A DNA stretch of 20,099 nucleotides from an uncultured Collinsella sp. (GTDB taxonomy: Bacteria > Actinomycetota > Coriobacteriia > Coriobacteriales > Coriobacteriaceae), in contig CABSMS010000031.1 of assembly GCA_902478885.1 (NCBI GenBank), forward strand, positions 1-20,099. Direction: 5' to 3'. Of this stretch, positions 6,523 to 13,891 are shown piece by piece (position 1 is the stretch's first letter; every line of letters starts with the position of its first letter). Both the position numbers and the translations under genes were made by a program. The notes beneath the pieces were generated by a model that saw only the letters and a list, made by a program, of their open reading frames with translations, ran no database searches and was not told the DNA's origin.

Positions 6523-8892
6523 CTAGCGGCGCTTGCGGGTGGCCGTGGCCTTGCGGACGGACGTCTTCTTGGACGGAGCCTTTTTCTCTGCCGGAGCGGC
6601 GGGGGAGACCGGGGTCTCCTTGGCGGGCTCGGGCGTTGCCTCCACCTTCGGGGCAGCCTTAACCTCAGCGGCCTTCGGCGCCGGCTTGGCCTTTACCTCG
6701 GCCTTGGGCTCCTCTTTGGTGGCAGCGGACTTGGGCTCTGTCTTGGTAGCTGCGGCCTTGGTCGTGGTCTTTTTGGCCGTCGTCGTGGTGCGCTTGCGCG
6801 TGGTGGTCTTGGCGGCCGGCTTCGTCTCGACAGCCGCCTCGGTCTTGGGCTCGACGGGGGTTTCCTCGACCTTGACAGCAGACTTTGCGGCGGCCTTCGA
6901 GGTCGTCTTCGCAGCGGCCTTCGTCGCGGCAGCCTTCGTGGTCGTCGACTTCGTTGCCGTGGTCTTCTTGGCTGCCGTTGCCTTCTTGGCGGTCGTGGTC
7001 TTGGTCGCGATCGCCTTCTTAGCAGCAGTCTTTGCCGGAACCTTGGCGGCCGGCTGGGCCTCAGCGACCTCGGCCTTTACCTCGGGAGCAGCTTCGGCTT
7101 CGGCGGCCTTCTTGGCAGCGGCGGTCGTGCGCTTGCGCGTGGTCGTTGCCTTGGTAGCGGTCGTCTTTGCTGCGGCGGTCTTGGTGGCAGCAGCTTTGGT
7201 CGTCGTAGCCTTCTTGGCGGTCGTCTTGCGGGTCGTGGTCTTCTTAACTGCGGGCTTTGCAGCGGGCTTGACCTCGGCCTCTGCCTCAGGAGCAACCTCA
7301 GCCTTCACCTCAGGCTCGTCCTTTGCGGGCTCAGCCTCAACCGGCTTCTCCTCGGCCTTGGGCTCCTCAGCGGCCACCGGTTCAGCAACAGTCTCAGGCT
7401 CGTCGACAACAGCCGCCGGCCTCTCAATCTCCGGATGCATAAAGAAGTACAGGTCCAGATACTTGTCGGCCGAGCGCGTCCAGCTAAAGTCCTGGCTCAT
7501 GGCCTGCGTGACCAGCTGGTTCCAGGCGTCGCGGTTATCCCAGAACAGGCGTGCCGCGCGGAACACGGCGTCGCCCATCTCGTCGCCGTTAAAGTTGCTA
7601 AACGAGAAGCCCGTGCCCTCGCCGGTAAACTCGTTGTACGGGATCACAGTGTCCTTCAGACCACCGGTCTCGCGAACAATCGGCAGGGTGCCGTAGCGCA
7701 TGGCGATAATCTGCGACAGGCCGCAGGGCTCAAACTTCGAAGGCATTAGGAACATATCGGCGGCAGCATACATGCGCTGTGACAGCGCCGGATCGAACTC
7801 GATGCGTGCGGCCATGGTTCCGGGGTACTTGTCCTGGAAGTAGCGCAGGCCGTCCTCGTAGTCGCGGTCGCCGGTGCCCAGCACCGCCACCTGCACGCCG
7901 CCGGCCAGGATGCGGTCGAGCGCGTACATGACCAGGTCCATGCCCTTCTGGCGCGTCAGACGCGTGACCATGACCATAAGCGGACGGTCGTCGCGAACCT
8001 CGAGCCCCAGCTCTTCCTGCAGCTTGGCCTTGCACACGGCCTTGCCAGAACGGTCCTCGACGGTGTAGTTGGCGGTAATGCGCTTGTCGGTCGCCGGGTC
8101 AAAGCCCGCGACGTCAATGCCATTCAAAATGCCCTGCAGCGCGTAGGAGCGCTCGCGCAGCACACCGTCCAGGCCCTCACCAAACTCGGGCGTCTGGATC
8201 TCGTTGGCATAGGTGGGGCTCACTGTAGTGATGGCGTCGGCATAGCGCAGGGCTCCCAGCATGTAGTTGATGCTGCAGGCGTCGCAACGCAGCTGCGAGG
8301 CAGCCGCCGGAATATGCGCCACACCCAGGATGTCCTCCATCACGGTGTCGCTAAACTGGCCCTGGAACGCCACGTTGTGGATCGAGAACACGGTCTTGAC
8401 GCGGTCGTACAGCGGCAGGCCCTGGTAGAACTCGCGCAAAAACACGGGCGCCAGTGCCGTCTGCCAGTCGTTGCAGTGCAGGATGTCGCACTCAAAGCCG
8501 GCCGGTAGGTGCTGCAGGCTCTCGGTGATGGCCTTGGAGAAGAACGCAAAACGCTCGCCGTCGTCAAAGAAGCCGTACGGATAGTCGCGCGCAAAGTAGC
8601 GCTCGTTGTCGATGAACATATAGGTGACGCCGTCGTGCTCGAGCTTCTCGAGACCGCAGTACTCGTTACGCCAGCCCAGGCTCACGTAAAAGTCGGAGAA
8701 GTGCTCCATTTGCGCCTTGTACTCGTCCTTGATGGTGGCGTACTTGGGCACCATCACGATGACTTCGGCGCCGGCGCGCACGAGCGCCGCAGGCAGCGAG
8801 CCCGCTACGTCGCCCAGGCCACCGGTCTTTACAAACGGCGCGCACTCGGCCGAGGCAAACACGATCTGCATCTTTTTGCTGGAATCAGCCAT
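6523..8892 (-). CDS. glgA: Glycogen synthase (ADP-glucose, GT5) with a ~300-residue Lys/Ala/Thr-rich tail
   Basis: Adds glucose from ADP-glucose to the growing alpha-1,4-glucan. I chose the ATG at 8892 (789 residues) because GGGAG sits 5 nt upstream of it; the ATG at 8904 has no ribosome binding site. Residues 1-490 are a complete GT5 synthase of the usual 480-490 length: KTGGLGDVAGSLP (22-34), HCNDWQTALAP, TVFSIHNVAFQG, TRLTRQKGMDL and EPCGLSQIIAMRYGTLPIVRETGGL (starting at E388). Residues 491-789 are low-complexity. An acidic Glu/Pro/Ala stretch (about 496-545) leads into repeated KTTxK, KAAAK and KATTTK blocks, ending RKATATRKRR. This resembles the tails of histone H1 or actinobacterial HU, not any standard GlgA. 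It lies 90 bp after glgD and is probably co-transcribed with it. Confidence 0.95.
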   Translation of the reverse strand: MADSSKKMQIVFASAECAPFVKTGGLGDVAGSLPAALVRAGAEVIVMVPKYATIKDEYKAQMEHFSDFYVSLGWRNEYCGLEKLEHDGVTYMFIDNERYFARDYPYGFFDDGERFAFFSKAITESLQHLPAGFECDILHCNDWQTALAPVFLREFYQGLPLYDRVKTVFSIHNVAFQGQFSDTVMEDILGVAHIPAAASQLRCDACSINYMLGALRYADAITTVSPTYANEIQTPEFGEGLDGVLRERSYALQGILNGIDVAGFDPATDKRITANYTVEDRSGKAVCKAKLQEELGLEVRDDRPLMVMVTRLTRQKGMDLVMYALDRILAGGVQVAVLGTGDRDYEDGLRYFQDKYPGTMAARIEFDPALSQRMYAAADMFLMPSKFEPCGLSQIIAMRYGTLPIVRETGGLKDTVIPYNEFTGEGTGFSFSNFNGDEMGDAVFRAARLFWDNRDAWNQLVTQAMSQDFSWTRSADKYLDLYFFMHPEIERPAAVVDEPETVAEPVAAEEPKAEEKPVEAEPAKDEPEVKAEVAPEAEAEVKPAAKPAVKKTTTRKTTAKKATTTKAAATKTAAAKTTATKATTTRKRTTAAAKKAAEAEAAPEVKAEVAEAQPAAKVPAKTAAKKAIATKTTTAKKATAAKKTTATKSTTTKAAATKAAAKTTSKAAAKSAVKVEETPVEPKTEAAVETKPAAKTTTRKRTTTTAKKTTTKAAATKTEPKSAATKEEPKAEVKAKPAPKAAEVKAAPKVEATPEPAKETPVSPAAPAEKKAPSKKTSVRKATATRKRR
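6526..7422 (-). repeat. Low-complexity coding repeat in the glgA tail
   Basis: About 900 bp built from degenerate units (on the + strand GTCGTGGTCTTCTTGGC and similar). They encode alternating Lys and Ala/Thr triplets with interspersed Glu/Pro blocks. The units are not identical at DNA level, which argues for selection on protein composition, but length variation between strains is expected. Confidence 0.8.
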
Positions 8893-8916
8893 ATTGTCTC
8901 CCATGTTGCAATTCGA

Positions 8917-8950
8917 GAATAGCCGCCTGGTGCGAACCGGGCGGCTATTC
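8917..8950 (-). terminator. Long hairpin between glgD and glgA
   Basis: GAATAGCCGCC (8917-8927) pairs perfectly with GGCGGCTATTC (8940-8950). A T-G wobble and GGT/ACC extend the stem to 15 pairs around a GCGA tetraloop (+ strand view). There is no U-tract, so readthrough into glgA or RNA processing is plausible. It may set the glgD:glgA expression ratio. Confidence 0.6.
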
Positions 8951-8982
8951 TACATGTTACGAGCGATGTTGCGGTACCAACG

Positions 8983-10110
8983 TTAACGTACGATGGTGGT
9001 ATCGGAAGTTAACGGAGCCTTGCCCAGCACCAGGATGTTCTCGGGCGTGCCGCGAAGCTCGGTGTTGGTGGGAACCACGTTGTTCTTGTCCAGGATGGCG
9101 TTCTCAACGCGGGCGCCGCTCTTGATGATGCAACTCTGGTTGATGATCGAGTTGGTCACCGAGGCACCCTCCTCAACCACGACGCCGCGCGACAGGATCG
9201 AGTTGCGCACGGTGCCCTTGATGATGCAGCCGGCCGAGATGATCGAGTTGCAGGCGTGGCTGCCGGTCGCATAACGCGAAGGCGGCACGTCGTGAGCCTT
9301 GGTCAGGATCGGGCGCTCAGGATCGAAGAGCTGGTCGGCTACGGTCTGGTCGAGCAGGTCCATGCTGCGGCGATACAGCGACTTCTCGCTAAACACGCCC
9401 ACGACCTCGCCCTTGTACTCGTAGCTGCACACGTCGATGTTGCCAAAGTCGCCCTGGAGTGCCTCGAGCAGGTCCAGATAGTCGGCGGCCTGGTAGTGGT
9501 CGATAATCTCGAGCAGCGTCTCGCGGTTGACGATGCAGCAGTCCATAGAGGCGTTGTCGCCGTACACGACGCCGGCGCTCACGCCCGTCAGGCGGCCGTT
9601 CTCGTTAATCTCGAGCTTGGTCTCGTCATCGACGTTGCGCGTGGCCTTGCAGTACACCACAGTCATCTGGGCGCCGGAGTTCTCGTGCGCCTCGATGATC
9701 GTGTTGAGGTCCATGTTAAAGATGATGTTGGTGCCCATCATCACAACGTAGGGCTTGTCCGAGCGCTGGAACAGCGTCTTGTTAGAGATGATGTCGCGCA
9801 GCAGGAAGCGCATGCCGCCCTTGGTGGTGCCATACGCGTTGCCGGGCACCATGAACAGGCCGCCCTTCTTGCGGTCCAGGCCCCAGTCCTTGCCCGAGCC
9901 CACGTGGTCGATCAGGGAACGGTAGTTGCCCGGCATGACGACGCCGACGGTCTTGATGCCGGCATTCATCATGTTGGACAGCGGGAAGTCGATCAGGCGG
10001 TATCGGCCCAAAAACGGAACGGACGCGATGGGGCGGTCCTTGAGCAGCACGCTGCCGTAGGTCGAAGAGTAGTTAGCGGTGATATAACCGATGGCCTTGC
10101 GATTGATCAT
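8983..10110 (-). CDS. glgD: ADP-glucose pyrophosphorylase regulatory subunit GlgD
   Basis: A 375-residue GlgC homologue of the type that pairs with GlgC in Gram-positive bacteria. The start is the ATG at 10110, 4 nt after the glgC stop, with AAGGGGG upstream inside the end of glgC. The nucleotidyltransferase fold is readable (FLGRYRLIDFPLSNMMNAGI, 34-52), followed by a left-handed beta-helix with hexapeptide-like repeats (about 275-350: SIISAGCIIKG, SILSRGVVVEEGA, SIINQSCIIKSGA). The GGxGxRL pyrophosphorylase loop is absent: the N-terminus reads NYSSTYGSVLL. The segment matching GlgC's catalytic SGDHLYRMD reads MGTNIIFNMD (125-134), losing the catalytic Asp. It is therefore predicted to be a non-catalytic, modulating partner in a GlgC/GlgD heterotetramer. 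Confidence 0.93.
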   Translation of the reverse strand: MINRKAIGYITANYSSTYGSVLLKDRPIASVPFLGRYRLIDFPLSNMMNAGIKTVGVVMPGNYRSLIDHVGSGKDWGLDRKKGGLFMVPGNAYGTTKGGMRFLLRDIISNKTLFQRSDKPYVVMMGTNIIFNMDLNTIIEAHENSGAQMTVVYCKATRNVDDETKLEINENGRLTGVSAGVVYGDNASMDCCIVNRETLLEIIDHYQAADYLDLLEALQGDFGNIDVCSYEYKGEVVGVFSEKSLYRRSMDLLDQTVADQLFDPERPILTKAHDVPPSRYATGSHACNSIISAGCIIKGTVRNSILSRGVVVEEGASVTNSIINQSCIIKSGARVENAILDKNNVVPTNTELRGTPENILVLGKAPLTSDTTIVR

Positions 10111-10114
10111 CGGA

Positions 10115-11263
10115 TCATTCCCCCTTCCCGATAACGACGTCATTTCCAACGACGGCCGTATCCTTGGTGGTATCGACAGAGCCGAGCTTCACGCCCTCTT
10201 CGACCGTGGAGTTCTCGCCCAAAATAGCGCGGCAGATGTGCGCGCCGCTCTTAACGTGCGCACCCGGCAGCAGCACGGAGTCCTCGACCACGGCGCGCTC
10301 CTCGATGATGACATCGGTCGAAAGGATCGAGTGGCGAGCGGTGCCGTAGATCTTGCAGCCGTTGGAGACCAGGCAGTCGTCCAGGCGGCCGTCAGGGCCA
10401 ATGTAGTGCGGCGGACGCGTGGTGATGTTGGACATGATGGGGAAGTGCTTGTCGAACAGATCGAACTCGGGGTTGTTGCCCAGCAGGTCCATCGAGGTCT
10501 CGTGGAAGCTGGCGATGGTGCCGACATCCTTCCAAAAGCCGTGGAACTCGTAGCTGTACAGGCGCTTGCCCTCGCCGAGCAGCTTGGGGATGATGTCCTT
10601 ACCAAAGTCGTGGCTCGAGCGCTGGTCCAGAGCGTCCTCCTCGAGTGCCTCAATCAGCACGTCGGCCGAGAAGATGTAAATGCCCATGGACGCGAGGTTC
10701 GAATCGGGCTTATCGGGCTTCTCGGTGAACTTGGTGATGCGGCCGTCCTCGGGGTCGGTGGTCAGGATGCCAAAGCGGCTGGCCTCCTCCCACGGCACGG
10801 GCATAACGCTCACCGTGAGATCTGCGTTGTTCTCAATGTGCGTCTTGAGCATCTTGCGGTAATCCATGCGATACAGGTGATCGCCCGAAAGAATCAGGAC
10901 GTACTTGGGGTCGTTGGCCTTGATGTAGTCCAGGTTCTGCGTAATGGCGTCGGCCGTGCCCGCATACCAGGCGCCGCCGGTCTGCGTCTCGTACGGCGGC
11001 AGGATCGACACGCCGCCGTCGCGGCTGTCCAGATCCCACGCCTCGCCGGAGCCTACGTAGGCATGCAGCAGGTAGGGGCGATACTGCGTCAGAACGCCCA
11101 CCGTGTCGATGCCCGAGTTGGAGCAGTTGGAGAGCGAAAAGTCGATAATGCGGAACTTGCCACCAAAGCTAACCGCCGGCTTAGCGATCTTTTGGGTGAG
11201 TGCCCCCAATCGGCTGCCCTGTCCTCCTGCGAGGAGCATCGCGATGCATTCTTTCTTACTCAT
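10115..11263 (-). CDS. glgC: Glucose-1-phosphate adenylyltransferase, catalytic subunit
   Basis: Makes ADP-glucose and pyrophosphate from glucose-1-phosphate and ATP, the committed step of bacterial glycogen synthesis. The 382-residue length is typical. Readable motifs are the pyrophosphorylase loop LLAGGQGSRLGALTQKIAKPA (starting at L10), FRIIDFSLSNCSNSGI, the catalytic D128 in LILSGDHLYRMDY, the sugar-phosphate motif FTEKPDKP, and GFWKDVGTIASF. The C-terminal beta-helix (about 290-375) has isoleucine/valine-patch repeats. The ATG at 11263 is preceded by AGAAGGAGA, a strong ribosome binding site. glgD starts 4 nt after its stop, so the two subunits are translationally linked, as expected for obligate partners. 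Confidence 0.96.
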   Translation of the reverse strand: MSKKECIAMLLAGGQGSRLGALTQKIAKPAVSFGGKFRIIDFSLSNCSNSGIDTVGVLTQYRPYLLHAYVGSGEAWDLDSRDGGVSILPPYETQTGGAWYAGTADAITQNLDYIKANDPKYVLILSGDHLYRMDYRKMLKTHIENNADLTVSVMPVPWEEASRFGILTTDPEDGRITKFTEKPDKPDSNLASMGIYIFSADVLIEALEEDALDQRSSHDFGKDIIPKLLGEGKRLYSYEFHGFWKDVGTIASFHETSMDLLGNNPEFDLFDKHFPIMSNITTRPPHYIGPDGRLDDCLVSNGCKIYGTARHSILSTDVIIEERAVVEDSVLLPGAHVKSGAHICRAILGENSTVEEGVKLGSVDTTKDTAVVGNDVVIGKGE

Positions 11264-11303
11264 CGATTTCTCCTTCTGTCATCGATGTTCCTAAACCCAT
11301 TAG

Positions 11304-11334
11304 CGACGGGCGTGGCGCAACGTCGCGCCCGTCG
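11304..11334 (-). terminator. Hairpin between glgP and glgC
   Basis: CGACGGGCG (11304-11312) pairs perfectly with CGCCCGTCG (11326-11334). Further pairs including wobbles close a CAA loop. It lies in the 107-bp gap after glgP. No U-tract follows on the - strand, so it may be a processing or attenuation site. Confidence 0.55.
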
Positions 11335-11370
11335 AGTAATGCCGTGCTGGCATAGGGGAGCTCGCGGCCT

Positions 11371-13797
11371 TTACGCGTGCCAGATCTCGTCGCGGTACTC
11401 GCGAATGGTGCGGTCGCTCGAGAACCAGCCGCTCGAGGCGGTGTTGAGCAGGGCCTTGCGGTTCCAGGTCTCCTGGTCGCCGTAGCTGTTCGTGAGCTTC
11501 TCCCATGCATCCACGTAGCTGCGGAAATCGGCCATGACCAGATCGGGGTCGTTGTTGTTCATGAGCTCGTTGTAGATGCTCTCGAAGTTGCCCGAAAGAC
11601 CCGCAAAGGTGTTGTCCTTGAGCTCGTCCATCACGCGGCCCAGACGCTCGCGGTCGCCGTTGAGGGTATCCCACGCAAAGTAGCTGTTGGATGCCCAGAG
11701 CTGCTCGACCTCGGGGGCGGTCAGGCCAAAGATGGCCTCGTTCTCGCGGCCGGCCAGGTCGGCGATCTCGATGTTGGCGCCGTCGAGGGTACCCAGCGTA
11801 ATGGCGCCGTTCATCATGAGCTTCATGTTGGACGTGCCCGAGGCCTCCTTGCCGGCCGTGGAGATCTGCTCCGAGATCTCGGCGGCGGGGTAGATGAGCT
11901 GCGCGTTGCTCACGCGGAAGTTGGGGATAAAGCAGACCCTCATGACCTCGTTGACGCGGGCATCGTTGTTGATGACGTCGGCCACGGAATTAATGAGGCG
12001 GATGGTCTCCTTGGCGAAGGTGTAGCTCGAGGCGGCCTTGCCGCTAAAGATGAAGGTCGTCGGCGTCACGTGGAAGTTGGGATCGGCGATGCGACGGTTG
12101 TAGATGTCCATCACCTTCATGATGTTCATGAGCTGGCGCTTGTAGGCATGGAAGCGCTTTACCTGGACATCGAAGACGGTGTTGGGGTCAATGACCAGAC
12201 CGGTCTCGGCCTTGACGTAGGCGGCCAGACGCTCCTTGTTGGCGCGCTTGGAGGCACCCACGGCCTTCAGGAACTCGGTGTCGTTCTGGAACTCCTTGAG
12301 TTTCTCCAGCTCAAAGGCGTCCTTTAGCCAGCCATCGCCAATGGCCTCGGTCACGAGCTTGGCATAGGTGGGGTTGGCCTCGGCAAAGAAGCGACGGTGC
12401 GAGATGCCGTTGGTCTTGTTGTTGAACTTCTCGGGCGTCAGGGCATAGAAGTCCTTGAGTACGATGTTCTTGATGATGTCGGAGTGGATCTTTGCCACGC
12501 CGTTGACGCTGTGGCTGCAGATCACGGACAGGTTGGCCATGCGAATCTCGCCGTCCCACAGAATGGCGGTCTGGCGCAGGCGCTCCTGCCAGCCCTCCTG
12601 CGTGGTGTCGAACGACTCGTGCCAACGACGGCTGATCTCGTCGATGATCTGGTACACGCGGGGGAGGAGCTTGGAGAACGTGCCGATGGGCCACTTCTCC
12701 AGAGCCTCGGGCAGGATGGTGTGGTTGGTGTAGCTCACGACCTGCGTCACGATGTTCCAGGCGTCGTCCCACTCGAGCTTCTTCTCGTCGATGAGGATGC
12801 GCATGAGCTCGGGGCCGCACATGGCGGGGTGGGTATCGTTGGTATGGATGGCCACAAACTGCGGCAGCAGCTCCCAGTTAGCGCCGTGCTCCTTCTCAAA
12901 GGTGTCGAGCAGGCTGTAGATGCCTGCCGATACAAACAGGTACTCCTGCTTCAGGCGCAGCAGACGGCCGTGCTCGCCGGCGTCATTGGGGTAGAGGATG
13001 GCGCTGATGGCCTCGGCCTCGGCGCGCTCGGCGTCTGCTAGGGCATAGTCGCCGCGGTTGAAGGCCTCCAGATCAAAGTGCTCCTCGACCGGCTCGGCGG
13101 CCCATACGCGAAGCTTGTTGACGGTCTCGCCGGCATAGCCCACGACGGGGATGTCATAGGGGACGGCCAGGATGTCCTGCGTGTCCACCGTGCGGTAGAA
13201 CGTGCGGCCGTTCTCCTCAAAGCCCTCGACGCGGCCACCAAACTTGATGGTCACGGCCTTGTCCTGACGACGGACCTCCCAGGGATAGCCGTGGGTGAGC
13301 CACTCGTCGGTGGCCTCGACTTGGCTGCCGTTGACGATCTCCTGCTTAAACAGGCCGTAGCGGTAGCGCATGCCGTTGCCGTAGCCGGCAATGCCCTCGG
13401 CTGCCATGGAATCCAGGAAGCACGCGGCCAGACGGCCCAGGCCACCGTTGCCCAGTGCCGGATCGGGCTCCTGGTTCTCGATGACGGACAGGTCAAAGCC
13501 CATCTCGTCGAGCGCCTCGGCGACCATGTCGCGCACGCCAAAGTTGAGCAGGTAGTTGTCGAGCAGGCGGCCGATCAAAAACTCGATCGAGAAGTAGTAC
13601 ACGCGCTTCTTGCCCTCGGCGGTGGCGCGGGCATCGCTCTTGGTGGCAACGGTGCGGGCCTTCTCGGCCACGAGCTTGGCCAGGGCATTAAAGCGGTCGA
13701 GGCCGCTCGCGGCCTCGACGCTCTTGCCGCTGATGCTCATGACGGCATCGCGATAGAGCTCGGTAAACTCCTGCTTGTTGTCGAAGATCTTATTCAT
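11371..13797 (-). CDS. glgP: Glycogen/alpha-glucan phosphorylase (GT35)
   Basis: PLP-dependent phosphorolysis of alpha-1,4-glucan ends to glucose-1-phosphate. The 808-residue length matches the family (about 800-830). Family motifs run throughout: YYFSIEFLIGRLLDNYL, the substrate-loop region EPDPALGNGGLGRLAACFLDS (starting near 110), the AIHTNDTHPAMCGPELMR region, HTILPEALEKWP, KTNGISHRRF, VQVKRFHAYKRQLMN, and the PLP-lysine segment EASGTSNMKLMMNGAITLGT with K659. No allosteric N-terminal extension of the eukaryotic type is present. The ATG at 13797 has AAAGGA about 5 nt upstream. Its place between glgB and glgC suggests coupled control of synthesis and breakdown. Maltodextrin phosphorylase activity is the alternative and cannot be separated by sequence alone. 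Confidence 0.96.
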   Translation of the reverse strand: MNKIFDNKQEFTELYRDAVMSISGKSVEAASGLDRFNALAKLVAEKARTVATKSDARATAEGKKRVYYFSIEFLIGRLLDNYLLNFGVRDMVAEALDEMGFDLSVIENQEPDPALGNGGLGRLAACFLDSMAAEGIAGYGNGMRYRYGLFKQEIVNGSQVEATDEWLTHGYPWEVRRQDKAVTIKFGGRVEGFEENGRTFYRTVDTQDILAVPYDIPVVGYAGETVNKLRVWAAEPVEEHFDLEAFNRGDYALADAERAEAEAISAILYPNDAGEHGRLLRLKQEYLFVSAGIYSLLDTFEKEHGANWELLPQFVAIHTNDTHPAMCGPELMRILIDEKKLEWDDAWNIVTQVVSYTNHTILPEALEKWPIGTFSKLLPRVYQIIDEISRRWHESFDTTQEGWQERLRQTAILWDGEIRMANLSVICSHSVNGVAKIHSDIIKNIVLKDFYALTPEKFNNKTNGISHRRFFAEANPTYAKLVTEAIGDGWLKDAFELEKLKEFQNDTEFLKAVGASKRANKERLAAYVKAETGLVIDPNTVFDVQVKRFHAYKRQLMNIMKVMDIYNRRIADPNFHVTPTTFIFSGKAASSYTFAKETIRLINSVADVINNDARVNEVMRVCFIPNFRVSNAQLIYPAAEISEQISTAGKEASGTSNMKLMMNGAITLGTLDGANIEIADLAGRENEAIFGLTAPEVEQLWASNSYFAWDTLNGDRERLGRVMDELKDNTFAGLSGNFESIYNELMNNNDPDLVMADFRSYVDAWEKLTNSYGDQETWNRKALLNTASSGWFSSDRTIREYRDEIWHA

Positions 13798-13851
13798 ACG
13801 TTCCTTTCCCCCGGGGATGTTTCTCCCGGAACGGTTATGACTTGTATCCTA

Positions 13852-13866
13852 CGCCCCGGCGGGGCG
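13852..13866 (-). terminator. Short GC hairpin between glgB and glgP
   Basis: CGCCCC (13852-13857) pairs with GGGGCG (13861-13866) around a 3-nt loop, in the 94-bp gap between genes. There is no U-run after it on the - strand. A second small hairpin, GTAAC/GTTAC (13880-13884 / 13891-13895), spans the glgB stop codon. Confidence 0.45.
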
Positions 13867-13891
13867 GGTAATTACAGTGGTAACACCTTTG

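Noticed and set aside
6499..7749. Gly/Leu/Arg-rich and Ala/Val-rich open frames on the + strand
   Set aside because: They are antisense to the low-complexity glgA tail; their repetitive composition mirrors the Lys/Ala/Thr codons.
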